Below, piece by piece: positions 48,794 to 57,818 of a DNA stretch of 64,000 nucleotides. How positions within the stretch are numbered: the first letter of the stretch is position 1; every line of letters starts with the position of its first letter. The notes beneath the pieces were generated by a model. That model made no database searches and was not told the origin of the DNA. It was given only the letters and a program-made list of their open reading frames with translations. The stretch spans positions 2,937,501 through 3,001,500 of the forward strand of contig NZ_CP066786.1 in assembly GCF_016598595.1 (NCBI RefSeq). Direction: 5' to 3'. Source of the DNA: Martelella lutilitoris (GTDB lineage: Bacteria; Pseudomonadota; Alphaproteobacteria; Rhizobiales; Rhizobiaceae). Made by a program: the position numbers and the translations under genes.

Positions 48794-50410
48794 TCAGGCG
48801 GAGCGCCGCGCGTCCTCGCGCACGAGATCGCTCAGTTTCTCGCCGATCATGATCGCCGGCGCATTGGTGTTGCCGGAGACGATCTCCGGCATGATCGAGC
48901 AATCGGCGACGCGCAGGCCCTGAACGCCGCGTACGCGCAGGCGCTCGTCCACGACGGCGCGTTCGTCCTGGCCCATGCGGCAGGTGCCGGTCGGATGGTA
49001 GATCGTTGTCGAATAGTCGCGCGCCCAGGCGAGCGTCCCCTCATAATCATCCATCGCCAGATCGCTGGAGGGCCGGAACTCCTCGGAAATCTTCGAGTTG
49101 AGCGGCGCCTGGCGGGCGATGCGGCGGGCAATGCGCACGCCTTCAACCACAGTTCGGCGATCCGTCTCGGTCGAAAGATAATTGGGATGGATCTTCGGAT
49201 AGGTGCGCGGATCGGGGCCGTTCAGCACGATCTCGCCCCGGCTCTCGGGCCGCAGCTGGCAGACCGACATGGTGAAGGCGGAAAAGGGATGAACCCCCTC
49301 GCCCGGACTGTCCGCCGACCAGGGCTGGACGTGAAACTGGATATCGGGCGTTGCCACATGATCGCCCGTGCGCAGGAAGCCGGTCGCAAGGCTTGCGGCC
49401 ATGGTCATGGGCCCTGCGCGGAAGAGCGCATATTTGAGCGCGATCCGTGCCTGGTTGAACAGCGACCGCACCTCGTCATTCAGCGTCGGCTCGTTGCACT
49501 TGAACACGAGGCGGGCCTGAAGATGGTCCTGCAGATTGCGACCGACATCCGGGGAATGGCGGACGACCTCGATGCCGTTCCTCTTCAGTTGCTCGGCATC
49601 GCCGATGCCTGAGAGCATCAGAAGCTGCGGCGAATTGATCGCGCCGGAAGACAGAATTACCTCGCGCCGCGCCGTGACCAGCGCCTCGCGCGTGCCGCCC
49701 GAAAGATAGCGCACGCCCGTGGCCCTGCCGTTTTCGATCACCACCTTCTCGACCAGCGCGCCGGTGACGACCGTGAGGTTCGGCCGTTTTTTAGCGGGTT
49801 TGAGAAAGGCGACGGCGGACGAACAGCGCCGCCCCTTGCGGGCCGTCAGCTGGAAATAGCCGACGCCTTCCTGCGTGGCGCCGTTGTAATCGGGATTGAA
49901 GGGGTAACCTTCCGCGGTGGCGGCCGCCACCCAGGCATCGCAGATCGGCCGCTGCAGGCGCATGTTGGAGACGGAAAGCTCGCCATCCGTGCCATGATAT
50001 TCATCCGCGCCGCGCTCCTGGCTCTCCGAGCGCTTGAACAGCGGCAGCACGTCCTCCCAGCTCCAGCCGGCGTTCCCCATCTGCGCCCAGCGATCGTAGT
50101 CCTCCTTCTGGCCGCGCACATAGAGCAGGCCGTTGAGCGAGGACGAGCCGCCGAGCACCTTGCCGCGCGGCCAGTCGAGCGAACGGCCGTTGAGGCCCGG
50201 GTCCGGCTCGGTCTTGTAGCACCAATCGACGGATGGATTGTGCATCATGCGGAAATAGCCGACGGGGATGTGGATCCAGGGGTTCCAGTCCGAAGGCCCG
50301 GCCTCCAGCAGCACGACGCGCACGTTCGGATCCGCGCTCAGCCTGTTGGCGATCACACAGCCGGCCGAGCCCGCGCCGACAATCACATAATCCGCTTCCA
50401 GCCGCTCCAT
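48794..50410 (-). CDS. iseJ: GMC flavoprotein oxidoreductase, probable isethionate dehydrogenase
   Basis: The 538-residue protein has the FAD Rossmann motif VGAGSAGCVIANRL near residue 11 with its acidic end VVLLEAGPSD, the GMC signature GGSSSLNGLLYVRG near 85, GAINSPQLLMLSGIG near 255, and the C-terminal active-site elements HPTGTCRMG and SGNTNAPAIM. The family includes choline dehydrogenase. The gene precedes xsc and is divergent from a TRAP transporter, and no taurine gene is present. In known isethionate degraders a GMC enzyme (IseJ) makes sulfoacetaldehyde in this setting. The family call is firm; the substrate is inferred. Confidence 0.8.
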   Translation of the reverse strand: MERLEADYVIVGAGSAGCVIANRLSADPNVRVVLLEAGPSDWNPWIHIPVGYFRMMHNPSVDWCYKTEPDPGLNGRSLDWPRGKVLGGSSSLNGLLYVRGQKEDYDRWAQMGNAGWSWEDVLPLFKRSESQERGADEYHGTDGELSVSNMRLQRPICDAWVAAATAEGYPFNPDYNGATQEGVGYFQLTARKGRRCSSAVAFLKPAKKRPNLTVVTGALVEKVVIENGRATGVRYLSGGTREALVTARREVILSSGAINSPQLLMLSGIGDAEQLKRNGIEVVRHSPDVGRNLQDHLQARLVFKCNEPTLNDEVRSLFNQARIALKYALFRAGPMTMAASLATGFLRTGDHVATPDIQFHVQPWSADSPGEGVHPFSAFTMSVCQLRPESRGEIVLNGPDPRTYPKIHPNYLSTETDRRTVVEGVRIARRIARQAPLNSKISEEFRPSSDLAMDDYEGTLAWARDYSTTIYHPTGTCRMGQDERAVVDERLRVRGVQGLRVADCSIMPEIVSGNTNAPAIMIGEKLSDLVREDARRSA

Positions 50411-50465
50411 GAGCCCCCCTCAAGCCCTGAATTGACACAACGCAACGAAATTCCCTTGCAAGGAC

Positions 50466-50492
50466 AGTCGATATATGATTGAAATCGATACT
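50466..50492. promoter_or_regulatory. Candidate operator in the divergent promoter of the sulfonate cluster
   Basis: In the 114-base gap between the divergent arms, TCGAT (50468-50472) and ATCGA (50484-50488) form an inverted repeat within an AT-rich stretch, with TCGATA also repeated directly. IclR-type regulators bind such sites, and the encoded regulator ends the plus-strand arm. No promoter boxes are assigned. Confidence 0.4.
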
Positions 50493-50524
50493 GCAAGTCT
50501 CATTTTTTCAGAGGGAGGGAAGAA

Positions 50525-51760
50525 ATGACGGGACTGAATGAGAAACTGCGTGGCATTTCGCGACGCGATCTTTTCAAGCTTTCAGGGAAATTCGGATTGA
50601 GCTCGACGCTTCTGGCGGCAAGCTCGATGGCGGGCGTGGTAACGCTGCCGCGCCTGGTACAGGCGGTCGAATCGACCTATGAGAAGCGTTTTTCCAAGGA
50701 GCCGAAATACACGCTGAAATACGGTGCATCCGGTTTCAACGAGCGCAACCTGCTGATCGAGCGCGCCGGCTGCCTGGAATTCGCCCGCGACCTCGAGGAG
50801 CGCACCGACGGTCTCGTCCGTGTGGAGTTCATCGGCGACAACCAGATCTGCGGACAGCTGAACTGCGTCGAGAAGACCCAGCTCGGCATTATCGACATCT
50901 ATGCCGCCTCGACCCAGAACTCGGCCGGCGGCGCGCCTTACCTGAACGTGCTGGACTATGCCTACATGTTCCCGGGTCGGGCTTCGCAGTATCACTTCCT
51001 GTACAGCCCCGGCTCCCAGCGCATTCTGCGTGATCCGCTGGAAAAGCGTCACGGGCTGAAGTTCCTGTTCTCGCATTGCGAACTGCGCGGCATCCAGCTT
51101 GGCCTCAAATATCAGGACAAGCCGACGGTGACCAAGCTGGAGGAGCTTTTCGGCACCAAGAACCGCGTGACCGGCACGCAGCTCGGCCGCATCGCCATGC
51201 AGCTTCTGAACCTCAATCCGGTTCCGATCGCCTGGGAGGAAACGCTCGACGGCCTGAAGCAGGGCCTGATCGACGGCGCGGAAACCTGGGCGTCTGCCGT
51301 GGCCTACGCCAACATGTCGCCGGTCGTCTCGCAGTCCGTCGACCTCAAGTTCTTCTGCGGCACGGAGCATACCTCCATGTCCTCCAAGGTGTTCGACAGC
51401 TTCGAACCGGACGTGCAGGACGCGGTGATGGAATCGTCCTATCTGACGCAGGTGCAGATCCAGGCGGCGAACGAGGCGGCGCTGGTGAAGACCGTCGGCT
51501 TCTCCGATCCGCAGCTTCCGGGCACCATCTTCGACGAATACAATGTGCGTCCGGCATTCCTGCCCGACGACCAGATCAAGATGGCGGAAGAAATGTGCTC
51601 GCCGGAATATAATCCCGAGCCCTGGGCACAGTGGCGCGAGCGGCTCAACAACTGGGCCGGCGGCATTGACACCTATGCGGAAATCAGCGCCATCGCCCGC
51701 GAAGTGCCGGCCGACATGAAGCCGGAGAATGTCGAACCCCGTCGCTGGTGGAAAAGCTGA
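50525..51760 (+). CDS. iseK: TRAP transporter substrate-binding protein, likely isethionate uptake
   Basis: The 411-residue protein has a twin-arginine-type leader (ISRRDLFKLSG, then a hydrophobic stretch to about residue 46) and a DctP-like binding domain (YTLKYGASGFNERNL, later VPIAWEETLDGLKQGLIDGAE). An unusually high number of Asn, Cys and aromatic residues line the middle. A GGGAGGGAAG ribosome site precedes the ATG. It heads the complete TRAP set. The substrate assignment to isethionate rests on the divergent xsc and GMC genes. Confidence 0.88.
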   Translation: MTGLNEKLRGISRRDLFKLSGKFGLSSTLLAASSMAGVVTLPRLVQAVESTYEKRFSKEPKYTLKYGASGFNERNLLIERAGCLEFARDLEERTDGLVRVEFIGDNQICGQLNCVEKTQLGIIDIYAASTQNSAGGAPYLNVLDYAYMFPGRASQYHFLYSPGSQRILRDPLEKRHGLKFLFSHCELRGIQLGLKYQDKPTVTKLEELFGTKNRVTGTQLGRIAMQLLNLNPVPIAWEETLDGLKQGLIDGAETWASAVAYANMSPVVSQSVDLKFFCGTEHTSMSSKVFDSFEPDVQDAVMESSYLTQVQIQAANEAALVKTVGFSDPQLPGTIFDEYNVRPAFLPDDQIKMAEEMCSPEYNPEPWAQWRERLNNWAGGIDTYAEISAIAREVPADMKPENVEPRRWWKS

Positions 51761-51784
51761 TCGCTGATCGGCCATGAAATGAAG

Positions 51785-51815
51785 ACAGCCGGCATTCGGG
51801 AGGGATGCCGGCTGT
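51785..51815 (+). promoter_or_regulatory. Intercistronic hairpin after the TRAP binding-protein gene
   Basis: ACAGCCGGCAT and ATGCCGGCTGT form a perfect 11-base stem around a 9-base loop, followed by TTTGCG. It lies between the binding-protein gene and the permease genes and may reduce read-through so that the binding protein is made in excess. Confidence 0.6.
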
Positions 51816-51876
51816 TTGCGACTGCCGCCGCCTGCCCCCTGGGGCGGAAACCGGCGAGAACATTCTTTGGGAGGAG

Positions 51877-52551
51877 ATGACGTTGGTGACGTTGTTGAAC
51901 GAAGCCTGGTCGATTATCGCGGCAATTCCGAGCTGGGATTCCTGGACGATAAGCGAGACCCTGGGCACGAATGGCGCCTGGCTGGTGGGCCTTGTCGTCA
52001 CGCTTCTCGGCGGCCTCCTGGTTGCCGTTCTCTATGCGCGCTTTCCCGCGCTTGAAAATCACTTCGAAAAATCGGTGATGATCTGGTCCTATCTGCTGAT
52101 CGCCGCGATCATCGGCGTCGAGGTCGTTCGCCGTTTCGTCTTCTCGGTGCAGGCGCCCTGGTCGACGACGCTGCCGCCCTTCCTGTTCCTGATCATGAGC
52201 TGGGCGGGCTGCGCCTATAATCTGAAATTCCGCAATCACTTAAGTTTTGCCGAGTTCCGCTCGATGATGCCGCGGACGTTCCAGTTCGCCTGCCTCGTCA
52301 TCGATGCCGTGCTCTGGCTCACCTTCTCCTGGGTCGTCGTCGTCACCTCGACGCGGGTCGTGTTCAACTCCGCGGCCAATTTCCAGATCCTGCTCGGCAC
52401 CGACAATGTCATGCAATGGTGGCTGCTCATCTCCGTGCCCATCAGCTTCATCCTGATTGCCGGACGGGCCATCGAGAACCTTGCTATCGACTATCGCAAA
52501 TACAAGAACGGCGCCGATCTCATTTCCGCGTCGACGCAATTCGGCGATTGA
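51877..52551 (+). CDS. iseL: TRAP transporter small permease (DctQ type)
   Basis: The start used, ATG at 51877, gives 224 residues with hydrophobic segments near residues 33-52, 67-85, 98-115, 134-152 and 175-195. The first is extra relative to the usual four-helix DctQ. A GGGAGG site lies only two bases before this ATG. In-frame TTG (51883) and GTG (51886) have better spacing, so the true start may be two or three codons later. It pairs with the large permease that follows 9 bases after its stop. Confidence 0.85.
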   Translation: MTLVTLLNEAWSIIAAIPSWDSWTISETLGTNGAWLVGLVVTLLGGLLVAVLYARFPALENHFEKSVMIWSYLLIAAIIGVEVVRRFVFSVQAPWSTTLPPFLFLIMSWAGCAYNLKFRNHLSFAEFRSMMPRTFQFACLVIDAVLWLTFSWVVVVTSTRVVFNSAANFQILLGTDNVMQWWLLISVPISFILIAGRAIENLAIDYRKYKNGADLISASTQFGD

Positions 52552-52560
52552 GGAGGCCCC

Positions 52561-53922
52561 ATGTCAGACTCTCTTCTGGTTACCCTGATTTCGCTCGGCG
52601 CCACCGGCTTCTTCCTGACCGGCGTTCCCGTGCTCCTCGTCATCGGCCTTTGGGTGATCGGCATGAGCATGATGCTCGGCCTGCCGCTCGACAATCTCGG
52701 CTCCGCGCTGTCGGATGTCTTTACCGACGGTTTCGCGCTTCTGGCCATGCCGCTCTTCATCCTCACCGGCGACCTGATCAACCAGTCCGGCATTGCAAGG
52801 CGCATGTCCGACTTCGCCTATTCCTGCCTCGGCTGGCTGCGCGGCGGTCTCGCCATGGCGGCGATCGGCGCCTGCGGCCTGTTTGCCGCAATCTCCGGTT
52901 CGAATTCGGCGACGACGGCAACAATCGGCGCCATGTTGCACCCGGAGATGAAGAAGGGCGGTTATGACGAGCGCTTTTCGGCGGCGACGGCGGCTGCCGG
53001 CGGCACGCTCGGCATCATCATCCCGCCATCGATCATCTTCATCGTCTACGGCTTCCTGATGAACCTGCCGATCTCCGATCTCTTCGTCGCCGGCATCATT
53101 CCGGGCCTTCTGATGGGGCTTTCGATGATGTTCTTCTGCTGGCTGATCTGCCGGAAGAACGGCTGGGGCCACATCATCGCGCTGGAGCCGTCCCGCATCC
53201 TGAAGACCGGCATCGGCTCCTGGCTCGGCTTCTTCGCCATCGGCATCGTGCTCTGGGGCATCTACACCGGAAAATTCTCGCCGACCGAGGCGGCTGCCGT
53301 TACCGTCGGCTTCTGCGTGCTTGTCGGCTTCCTGTCGCTGCCGTTGCACCGGATGATGGGCTCCCCTTCCGAAGACCGTCCCCCGAACGAGCGCGGCTAC
53401 GCGGAAATGCTGGTGGTGCGCGGCTTCACGCCGATCGACATCCCGTCAATCACCCTGCGCTCGGCCCAGATCACCGGCATTCTGGCGCCGCTGATCGCGA
53501 TTTCGGTGGTGATGCAGCAGATCCTTTCGGTTCTGGGCGCCGAACAGGCGATCGGCGATTTCGTCCGGTCCATGGGCGGCTATTATCCGGTGCTGTTCAC
53601 GGCCATGGCACTGGTGTTCATCACCGGCATGGTGCTGGAAAGCCTGCCGACGACGATCATCATGGCGCCGATCCTGGCGCCGATCGCCGCCTCCATCGGC
53701 GTTGATCCGATCCAGTTCGCCGTGGTCTTCCTGATCGGCGCATCGATCGGCTTCATCACCCCGCCCTACGGTCTCAATCTTTATGTGGCCTCGGGCGTTA
53801 CCGGCGTGTCCTATTTCCGCATACTGCGCTATATCTACCCCTATATCGTCGCGCTGATTGCGGTGTGGGTCCTCGTCGCGCTTGTCCCGTCGCTTTCGAC
53901 AATGCTAATCCCGCAGCGATGA
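52561..53922 (+). CDS. iseM: TRAP transporter large permease (DctM type)
   Basis: The 453-residue protein has about twelve hydrophobic segments and the DctM landmarks LFAAISGSNSATTATIGAMLHPEM near residue 108, GGTLGIIIPPSIIFIVYG near residue 147 and IGASIGFITPPYGLNLYV near residue 395. It is the ion-coupled transport subunit, following the small permease by 9 bases. A hydrophilic loop near residues 265-290 is longer than in short DctM proteins. Confidence 0.92.
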   Translation: MSDSLLVTLISLGATGFFLTGVPVLLVIGLWVIGMSMMLGLPLDNLGSALSDVFTDGFALLAMPLFILTGDLINQSGIARRMSDFAYSCLGWLRGGLAMAAIGACGLFAAISGSNSATTATIGAMLHPEMKKGGYDERFSAATAAAGGTLGIIIPPSIIFIVYGFLMNLPISDLFVAGIIPGLLMGLSMMFFCWLICRKNGWGHIIALEPSRILKTGIGSWLGFFAIGIVLWGIYTGKFSPTEAAAVTVGFCVLVGFLSLPLHRMMGSPSEDRPPNERGYAEMLVVRGFTPIDIPSITLRSAQITGILAPLIAISVVMQQILSVLGAEQAIGDFVRSMGGYYPVLFTAMALVFITGMVLESLPTTIIMAPILAPIAASIGVDPIQFAVVFLIGASIGFITPPYGLNLYVASGVTGVSYFRILRYIYPYIVALIAVWVLVALVPSLSTMLIPQR

Positions 53923-53967
53923 GCCGGCGTTTCGCCAGATGAGATGAAAAGCGTTTGAGAGACGATA

Positions 53968-54747
53968 TTGGACGATCAAGCCAGGGACGGACAGATACCG
54001 ACAAACCTCCGCCTTCTGCTGGTGCTCGAAGCACTGGCGGAAGCCGGATCGCCCGTCACGCCGACCGAGGTGAACCAGAAGCTCGGCCTGCCGAAGCCGA
54101 CAATCCACCGGCTGTTCGCCACGCTTGAGGCCGAAGGCTTCATCCAGCGCGAGATCGACGGGCGCGGCTATTGCCCCGGCCGCAGGCTGCGCGTCATGTC
54201 GGCGGGCATTCTCTCCTCGCTCAGGATCAGGACCGCGCGCGTGGCGATCCTCACCGAGCTTGCCGAGGCGATCAACGAGACCTGCAACATCTCGTTGCCG
54301 GATCTCGACGCCATGGTTTACCTGGAACGCGTGGAAACCAAATGGCCGCTCAGGATCCAGCTTCCCGTCGGAACGCGCGTGCCGTTCTACTGCACAGCCA
54401 GCGGCAAGATGTATCTGAGTTCGCTCGAGCGCAAGCATCTGGAAAACTACCTGCGCGCGACCGAACTTGCGCCGCGCGCGGCCAACACCATCACCGCCCC
54501 CGGCGATCTCGTCGCCGAACTCGACCGGGTGCGTGCGCGCGGCTATGCGACGGACAATGAGGAATTCATGGACGGCATGATCGCCGTCGCCGTGCCGATC
54601 CGCGACAGTTTCGGCCGTCTCGTCTCCGCGCTTTCGTTTCACGCGCCGTTGCAGCGGCTTTCGCTGGACGAGGCGATCAACAATGTCGACCGCCTGAACG
54701 CCGCCGCCGACAAGCTCTCGGCGCTGATCAGCAAGGCCGATCTCTGA
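53968..54747 (+). CDS. iseR: IclR-family transcriptional regulator of the sulfonate cluster
   Basis: The frame starts with TTG at 53968 and gives 259 residues; no better start is in frame. The N-terminal winged helix (RLLLVLEALAEAGSPVTPTEV, then LPKPTIHRLFATLEAEGFI) is followed by the IclR effector domain (CNISLPDLDAMVYLERVE, FYCTASGKMYLSSL, GYATDNEEFMDGMIAVAVPI). It is 45 bases downstream of the TRAP genes. IclR-type regulators control known isethionate clusters, so it probably senses isethionate or sulfoacetaldehyde and acts at the divergent promoter near 50.47 kb. Confidence 0.88.
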   Translation: MDDQARDGQIPTNLRLLLVLEALAEAGSPVTPTEVNQKLGLPKPTIHRLFATLEAEGFIQREIDGRGYCPGRRLRVMSAGILSSLRIRTARVAILTELAEAINETCNISLPDLDAMVYLERVETKWPLRIQLPVGTRVPFYCTASGKMYLSSLERKHLENYLRATELAPRAANTITAPGDLVAELDRVRARGYATDNEEFMDGMIAVAVPIRDSFGRLVSALSFHAPLQRLSLDEAINNVDRLNAAADKLSALISKADL

Positions 54748-54852
54748 CGTGAAGGCCGGCGGCCCGTTCGCACGCCATAAGCCAGAACGACACAGCCGCC
54801 GCCCCTCGGGGACGACGGCTGAGCCACGGCGCACACCGCTTGATTTCAGCAA

Positions 54853-55518
54853 TCAGTTGTTCGGGTTGCCCATGCCGCGCGGCATCAGCGGCTGCTGGCC
54901 CTGGTTGCCGGCCGGGCCCTGGGCGAAGGGCTGCTGCGGACCGGCTCCGGGAACCGGCAGTTGCGAAACCGCGACCTTGCCGTCGCCGTCGCTGTCGAGA
55001 TACTGAAAGTGGCGCTCGAACATCGGACGTCCGACCTCGACCTGGAAGGCCTCGAACTCGTCCAGCGAAAGATAGCCGTCGCCGTTCTTGTCATACTGGC
55101 CAAGGTCGCCCATCATCTGCGGGCCGACCGCCGGGCCTGCGCCGCGCGCGCCATTGCCGGGCCCCGTGCCGGGACCGCGCATGCCGCCGGGCCCGAAATC
55201 GGCCTGCGGGCCGCCGCGCTGGCCCTGCATCATGCCGCGGCCATAGGCGCCATCGTCATTGCCGCGCATCGCCATTCGGCCGGGGCCCCTTTCGCCCTGG
55301 GCGAAGCCATTCTGGTCATAGCCGCGCTGCATCATGCCCTGGCGGCCGCCGGGGCCTCTTGCTGCGCCCTGCGGGCCGTCGCAATCGGTCATCATCTGGC
55401 GGGGCCCCTGGCCGCGACCGCCCCAGCTGTCGTCGGGACCGGCCGCGAGGGCGGGAACGGCAGCGCCGCCGATGAGTGCTGCAACCAGTCCTGCTGCGAA
55501 GATTGTTCTGCGTTTCAT
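54853..55518 (-). CDS. Secreted EF-hand protein with Met/Gly/Gln-rich linker
   Basis: The 221-residue protein has a signal peptide (MKRRTIFAAGLVAALIGG, cleavage near ALAAGP) and a long low-complexity middle rich in Gly, Met, Gln, Arg and Pro (MMQRG, GMMQGQRGG). Two EF-hand-like calcium loops follow, DKNGDGYLSLDEF near residue 143 and DSDGDGKVAVSQL near residue 175. The second loop lacks the usual acidic end, so its calcium binding may be weak. The tail is again Gln/Pro/Gly-rich. It is divergent from a two-component system, which may control it. Confidence 0.8.
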   Translation of the reverse strand: MKRRTIFAAGLVAALIGGAAVPALAAGPDDSWGGRGQGPRQMMTDCDGPQGAARGPGGRQGMMQRGYDQNGFAQGERGPGRMAMRGNDDGAYGRGMMQGQRGGPQADFGPGGMRGPGTGPGNGARGAGPAVGPQMMGDLGQYDKNGDGYLSLDEFEAFQVEVGRPMFERHFQYLDSDGDGKVAVSQLPVPGAGPQQPFAQGPAGNQGQQPLMPRGMGNPNN

Positions 55519-55686
55519 GACATCGCTCCTTTCGATCTGTCGATGCCGCCAATCTGACGCTCCTCTGTCGCAGCATGATGCCGGGATGGCGCTTTATTGT
55601 ATCCATTGGTCGCAGGGCTCTCAGCCTGATACAAAACGTGACACAGTTTTGCGCAACCGGTCGCCCGGCTGGGCTATGGTGAGACC
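55519..55686. promoter_or_regulatory. Divergent promoter region of the EF-hand gene and two-component operon
   Basis: The 168-base gap contains an inverted repeat TTGTATC (55597-55603) with GATACAA (55628-55634). It is a candidate site for the adjacent OmpR-type regulator, although such regulators more often use direct repeats. No firm promoter boxes are seen. Confidence 0.35.
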
Positions 55687-56409
55687 ATGAACAACGAACC
55701 GCACATCCTGATCGTCGACGATCACAGGGACATCCGCGATGCCGTGCAGACCTACCTGCAGAAGAACGGCTACCGGGCGACCGCCGTGCGCGATGCACAG
55801 GAAATGGACGAGAAGCTGCGCGGCGGCAGTTTCGACCTGATCGTGCTGGACGTGATGATGCCGGGCGAGGACGGCATTTCCGTCTGCCGGCGTCTCAGCG
55901 CGGAGGGCAGCGTGCCGATCCTGATGCTGACCGCGCTCGGCGAGGAGACCGACCGGATCATCGGCCTGGAGGTCGGGGCGGATGACTATCTGCCGAAACC
56001 GTTCAACCCGCGCGAGCTTCTGGCCCGCATCCGCGCCATCTTGCGGCGCGCGGAGCGCCAGCCGAAAATCCCCGGCGCGCCCGCCGGCGAAAGACTGCGC
56101 TTTGCAGGCTGGACGCTCGACACGGACACGCGCCGCCTGATCGCCGACGACGGGCGCGAGGAGGTGCTGACGACGGCCGATTTCCGGCTTCTGACCGTAC
56201 TTCTCGCGCGCCCGCGCTTCGTCCTGAGCCGCGAACAGCTTCTCGACGCCACCTCCGGACGCAGCGCCCATGTGTTCGACCGCACGATCGACAACCAGAT
56301 CAGTCGCCTGCGCCGCAAGATCGAGCCGGATCCGGCAAGCCCCGCAATCATCGTGACGGTGCGCGGCGGCGGCTACTCGCTCGCCTGCGACGTGGAGCAT
56401 GTGTCGTGA
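55687..56409 (+). CDS. OmpR-family response regulator
   Basis: The 240-residue protein has a receiver domain with the acidic pair D11-D12, phosphoacceptor Asp55 (LIVLDVMMPG) and Lys in YLPKPFNPREL. A winged-helix output domain follows (TTADFRLLTVLLARPRFVLSREQLL, then FDRTIDNQISRLRRKIE). It is coupled to the histidine kinase gene by an ATGA overlap at 56406-56409. It is of the OmpR/EnvZ-like class, with unknown stimulus. Confidence 0.95.
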   Translation: MNNEPHILIVDDHRDIRDAVQTYLQKNGYRATAVRDAQEMDEKLRGGSFDLIVLDVMMPGEDGISVCRRLSAEGSVPILMLTALGEETDRIIGLEVGADDYLPKPFNPRELLARIRAILRRAERQPKIPGAPAGERLRFAGWTLDTDTRRLIADDGREEVLTTADFRLLTVLLARPRFVLSREQLLDATSGRSAHVFDRTIDNQISRLRRKIEPDPASPAIIVTVRGGGYSLACDVEHVS

Positions 56410-57818
56410 GAGCGCTTCTTCCCCGCACCCTGCGCGGCCAGATCATCGCGCTCATCGTCGTGGCGCTGGCGATCGCTCAGGCGCTGACGCTCTGGCTCTT
56501 CGTCGACCAGCGCGCGCTCGCCGTGCGCTCGGCCCTTGCCATCGAGGCGGCGGACCGGGCCGGCAGCACGGCGCGCCTGCTGGAAGATGCGCCGCAGGAT
56601 CTCCGATCCGAGATCCTGCAGGCGGCAAGTTCCTCGCTCGTGCGCTTCACCATCGGCCCGACGCCGCTCGTCACGGGCGAGACCGGCAATGCGCCGAACT
56701 GGATCGAGCGGCGGATCCGCGCCGTCCTCGCTACCGACGATCCGCGCGCCGTCCGCGTCGATCTGCACACCGAGCAGCCGCGCCCGCCGCCGCGCGCCGG
56801 GCCTGCTCCAGGACAGGGCCAGATGCATGGCATGGGCCAGATGCGCGCCCCGCCCGGCCAGCCGCCGGTGAGCACGACGGCGCTCGATCTTTCGATTGCG
56901 CTTGCTGACGGAAGTTGGCTCAATGTCACCTCCCGCTTTCGCGACCCGCCCTATCAGTGGGTATGGTCGGAGGCGGTGCCCTTTGCGCTGACGGCGGGGC
57001 TTCTGGCGATTGTCCTGTGGTTCGCCCTTGCAAGGCTGACCGGGCCGCTACGCTCGCTTGCCGGCGCCGCCGACCGGCTCGGCCGCGGCGAGGACGTGGA
57101 GCCGATTGCGCCCACCGGGCCCGAGGAAATGCGCCGGCTTGCCCTCTCCTTCAACGACATGCAGGCCCGGCTCGACCGTTTCGTGCGCGAACGCACCCAA
57201 CTGCTCGGCGCGCTCGGCCATGATCTGCGCTCGCCGCTGACGGCGCTGAGGGTCCGCGCGGAGATGGTGGATGACGAGGAGACCCGCGAGCGCATGATCG
57301 CCACGATCGAGGAAATGCGGGAGATGGTGGAGGCCACGCTCGCCTTCTCGCGCGGCATGGCGATGAACGAACCCGTCGAGACGGTCAGCCTTGCGGGTTT
57401 CATCGGCGGGCTTGCGAGGGAGTTCGACGAAACGGGACTGGCCGTGACGACGGGCGAGATCGACGATGCCGAACTCAGGATCCGGCCGCTTTCCATGCGC
57501 CGCGCGCTGCGCAACCTGATCGAGAACGCCGTGCGTTACGGCGGTCGCGCCGCGGTGTCAGCAAAGAAGCAGAACGGTTCGATCGTGATCCGGATTGATG
57601 ACGAGGGTCCCGGCATTGACGCCCGTGAACTGGAGCGGGTGTTCGAGCCCTTCGTGCGGCTCGAGACATCGCGCTCTCGCGAAACGGGCGGGGTCGGCCT
57701 CGGCCTCTCGATCGCCCGCGCCGCCGTCATCGCCCACGGCGGCGGCATCACCCTTGAGAACCATCCGGAAGGCGGCTTGCGGGTGACCGTCACCCTTCCG
57801 CGCGAACAGACAGCCTGA
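56406..57818 (+). CDS. Sensor histidine kinase with Met/His/Pro-rich periplasmic segment
   Basis: The 470-residue protein has a first membrane helix near residues 15-37, a periplasmic domain of about 150 residues, a second helix near 190-210, a HAMP domain, a HisKA dimerisation domain with phospho-His in LGHDLRSPLTALR (about residue 272) and a HATPase domain (NLIENAVRYGG, DEGPGIDA, GGVGLGLSI). The periplasmic part contains a proline-rich run and MHGMGQMR-type Met/His spacing near residues 125-160, which could bind a soft metal. The partner regulator gene precedes it. Confidence 0.93.
   Translation: MRALLPRTLRGQIIALIVVALAIAQALTLWLFVDQRALAVRSALAIEAADRAGSTARLLEDAPQDLRSEILQAASSSLVRFTIGPTPLVTGETGNAPNWIERRIRAVLATDDPRAVRVDLHTEQPRPPPRAGPAPGQGQMHGMGQMRAPPGQPPVSTTALDLSIALADGSWLNVTSRFRDPPYQWVWSEAVPFALTAGLLAIVLWFALARLTGPLRSLAGAADRLGRGEDVEPIAPTGPEEMRRLALSFNDMQARLDRFVRERTQLLGALGHDLRSPLTALRVRAEMVDDEETRERMIATIEEMREMVEATLAFSRGMAMNEPVETVSLAGFIGGLAREFDETGLAVTTGEIDDAELRIRPLSMRRALRNLIENAVRYGGRAAVSAKKQNGSIVIRIDDEGPGIDARELERVFEPFVRLETSRSRETGGVGLGLSIARAAVIAHGGGITLENHPEGGLRVTVTLPREQTA

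Noticed and set aside
44871..50410. Cluster as taurine degradation
   Set aside because: No taurine dehydrogenase, taurine-pyruvate aminotransferase, alanine dehydrogenase or tauABC gene is present. The GMC dehydrogenase points to isethionate instead.
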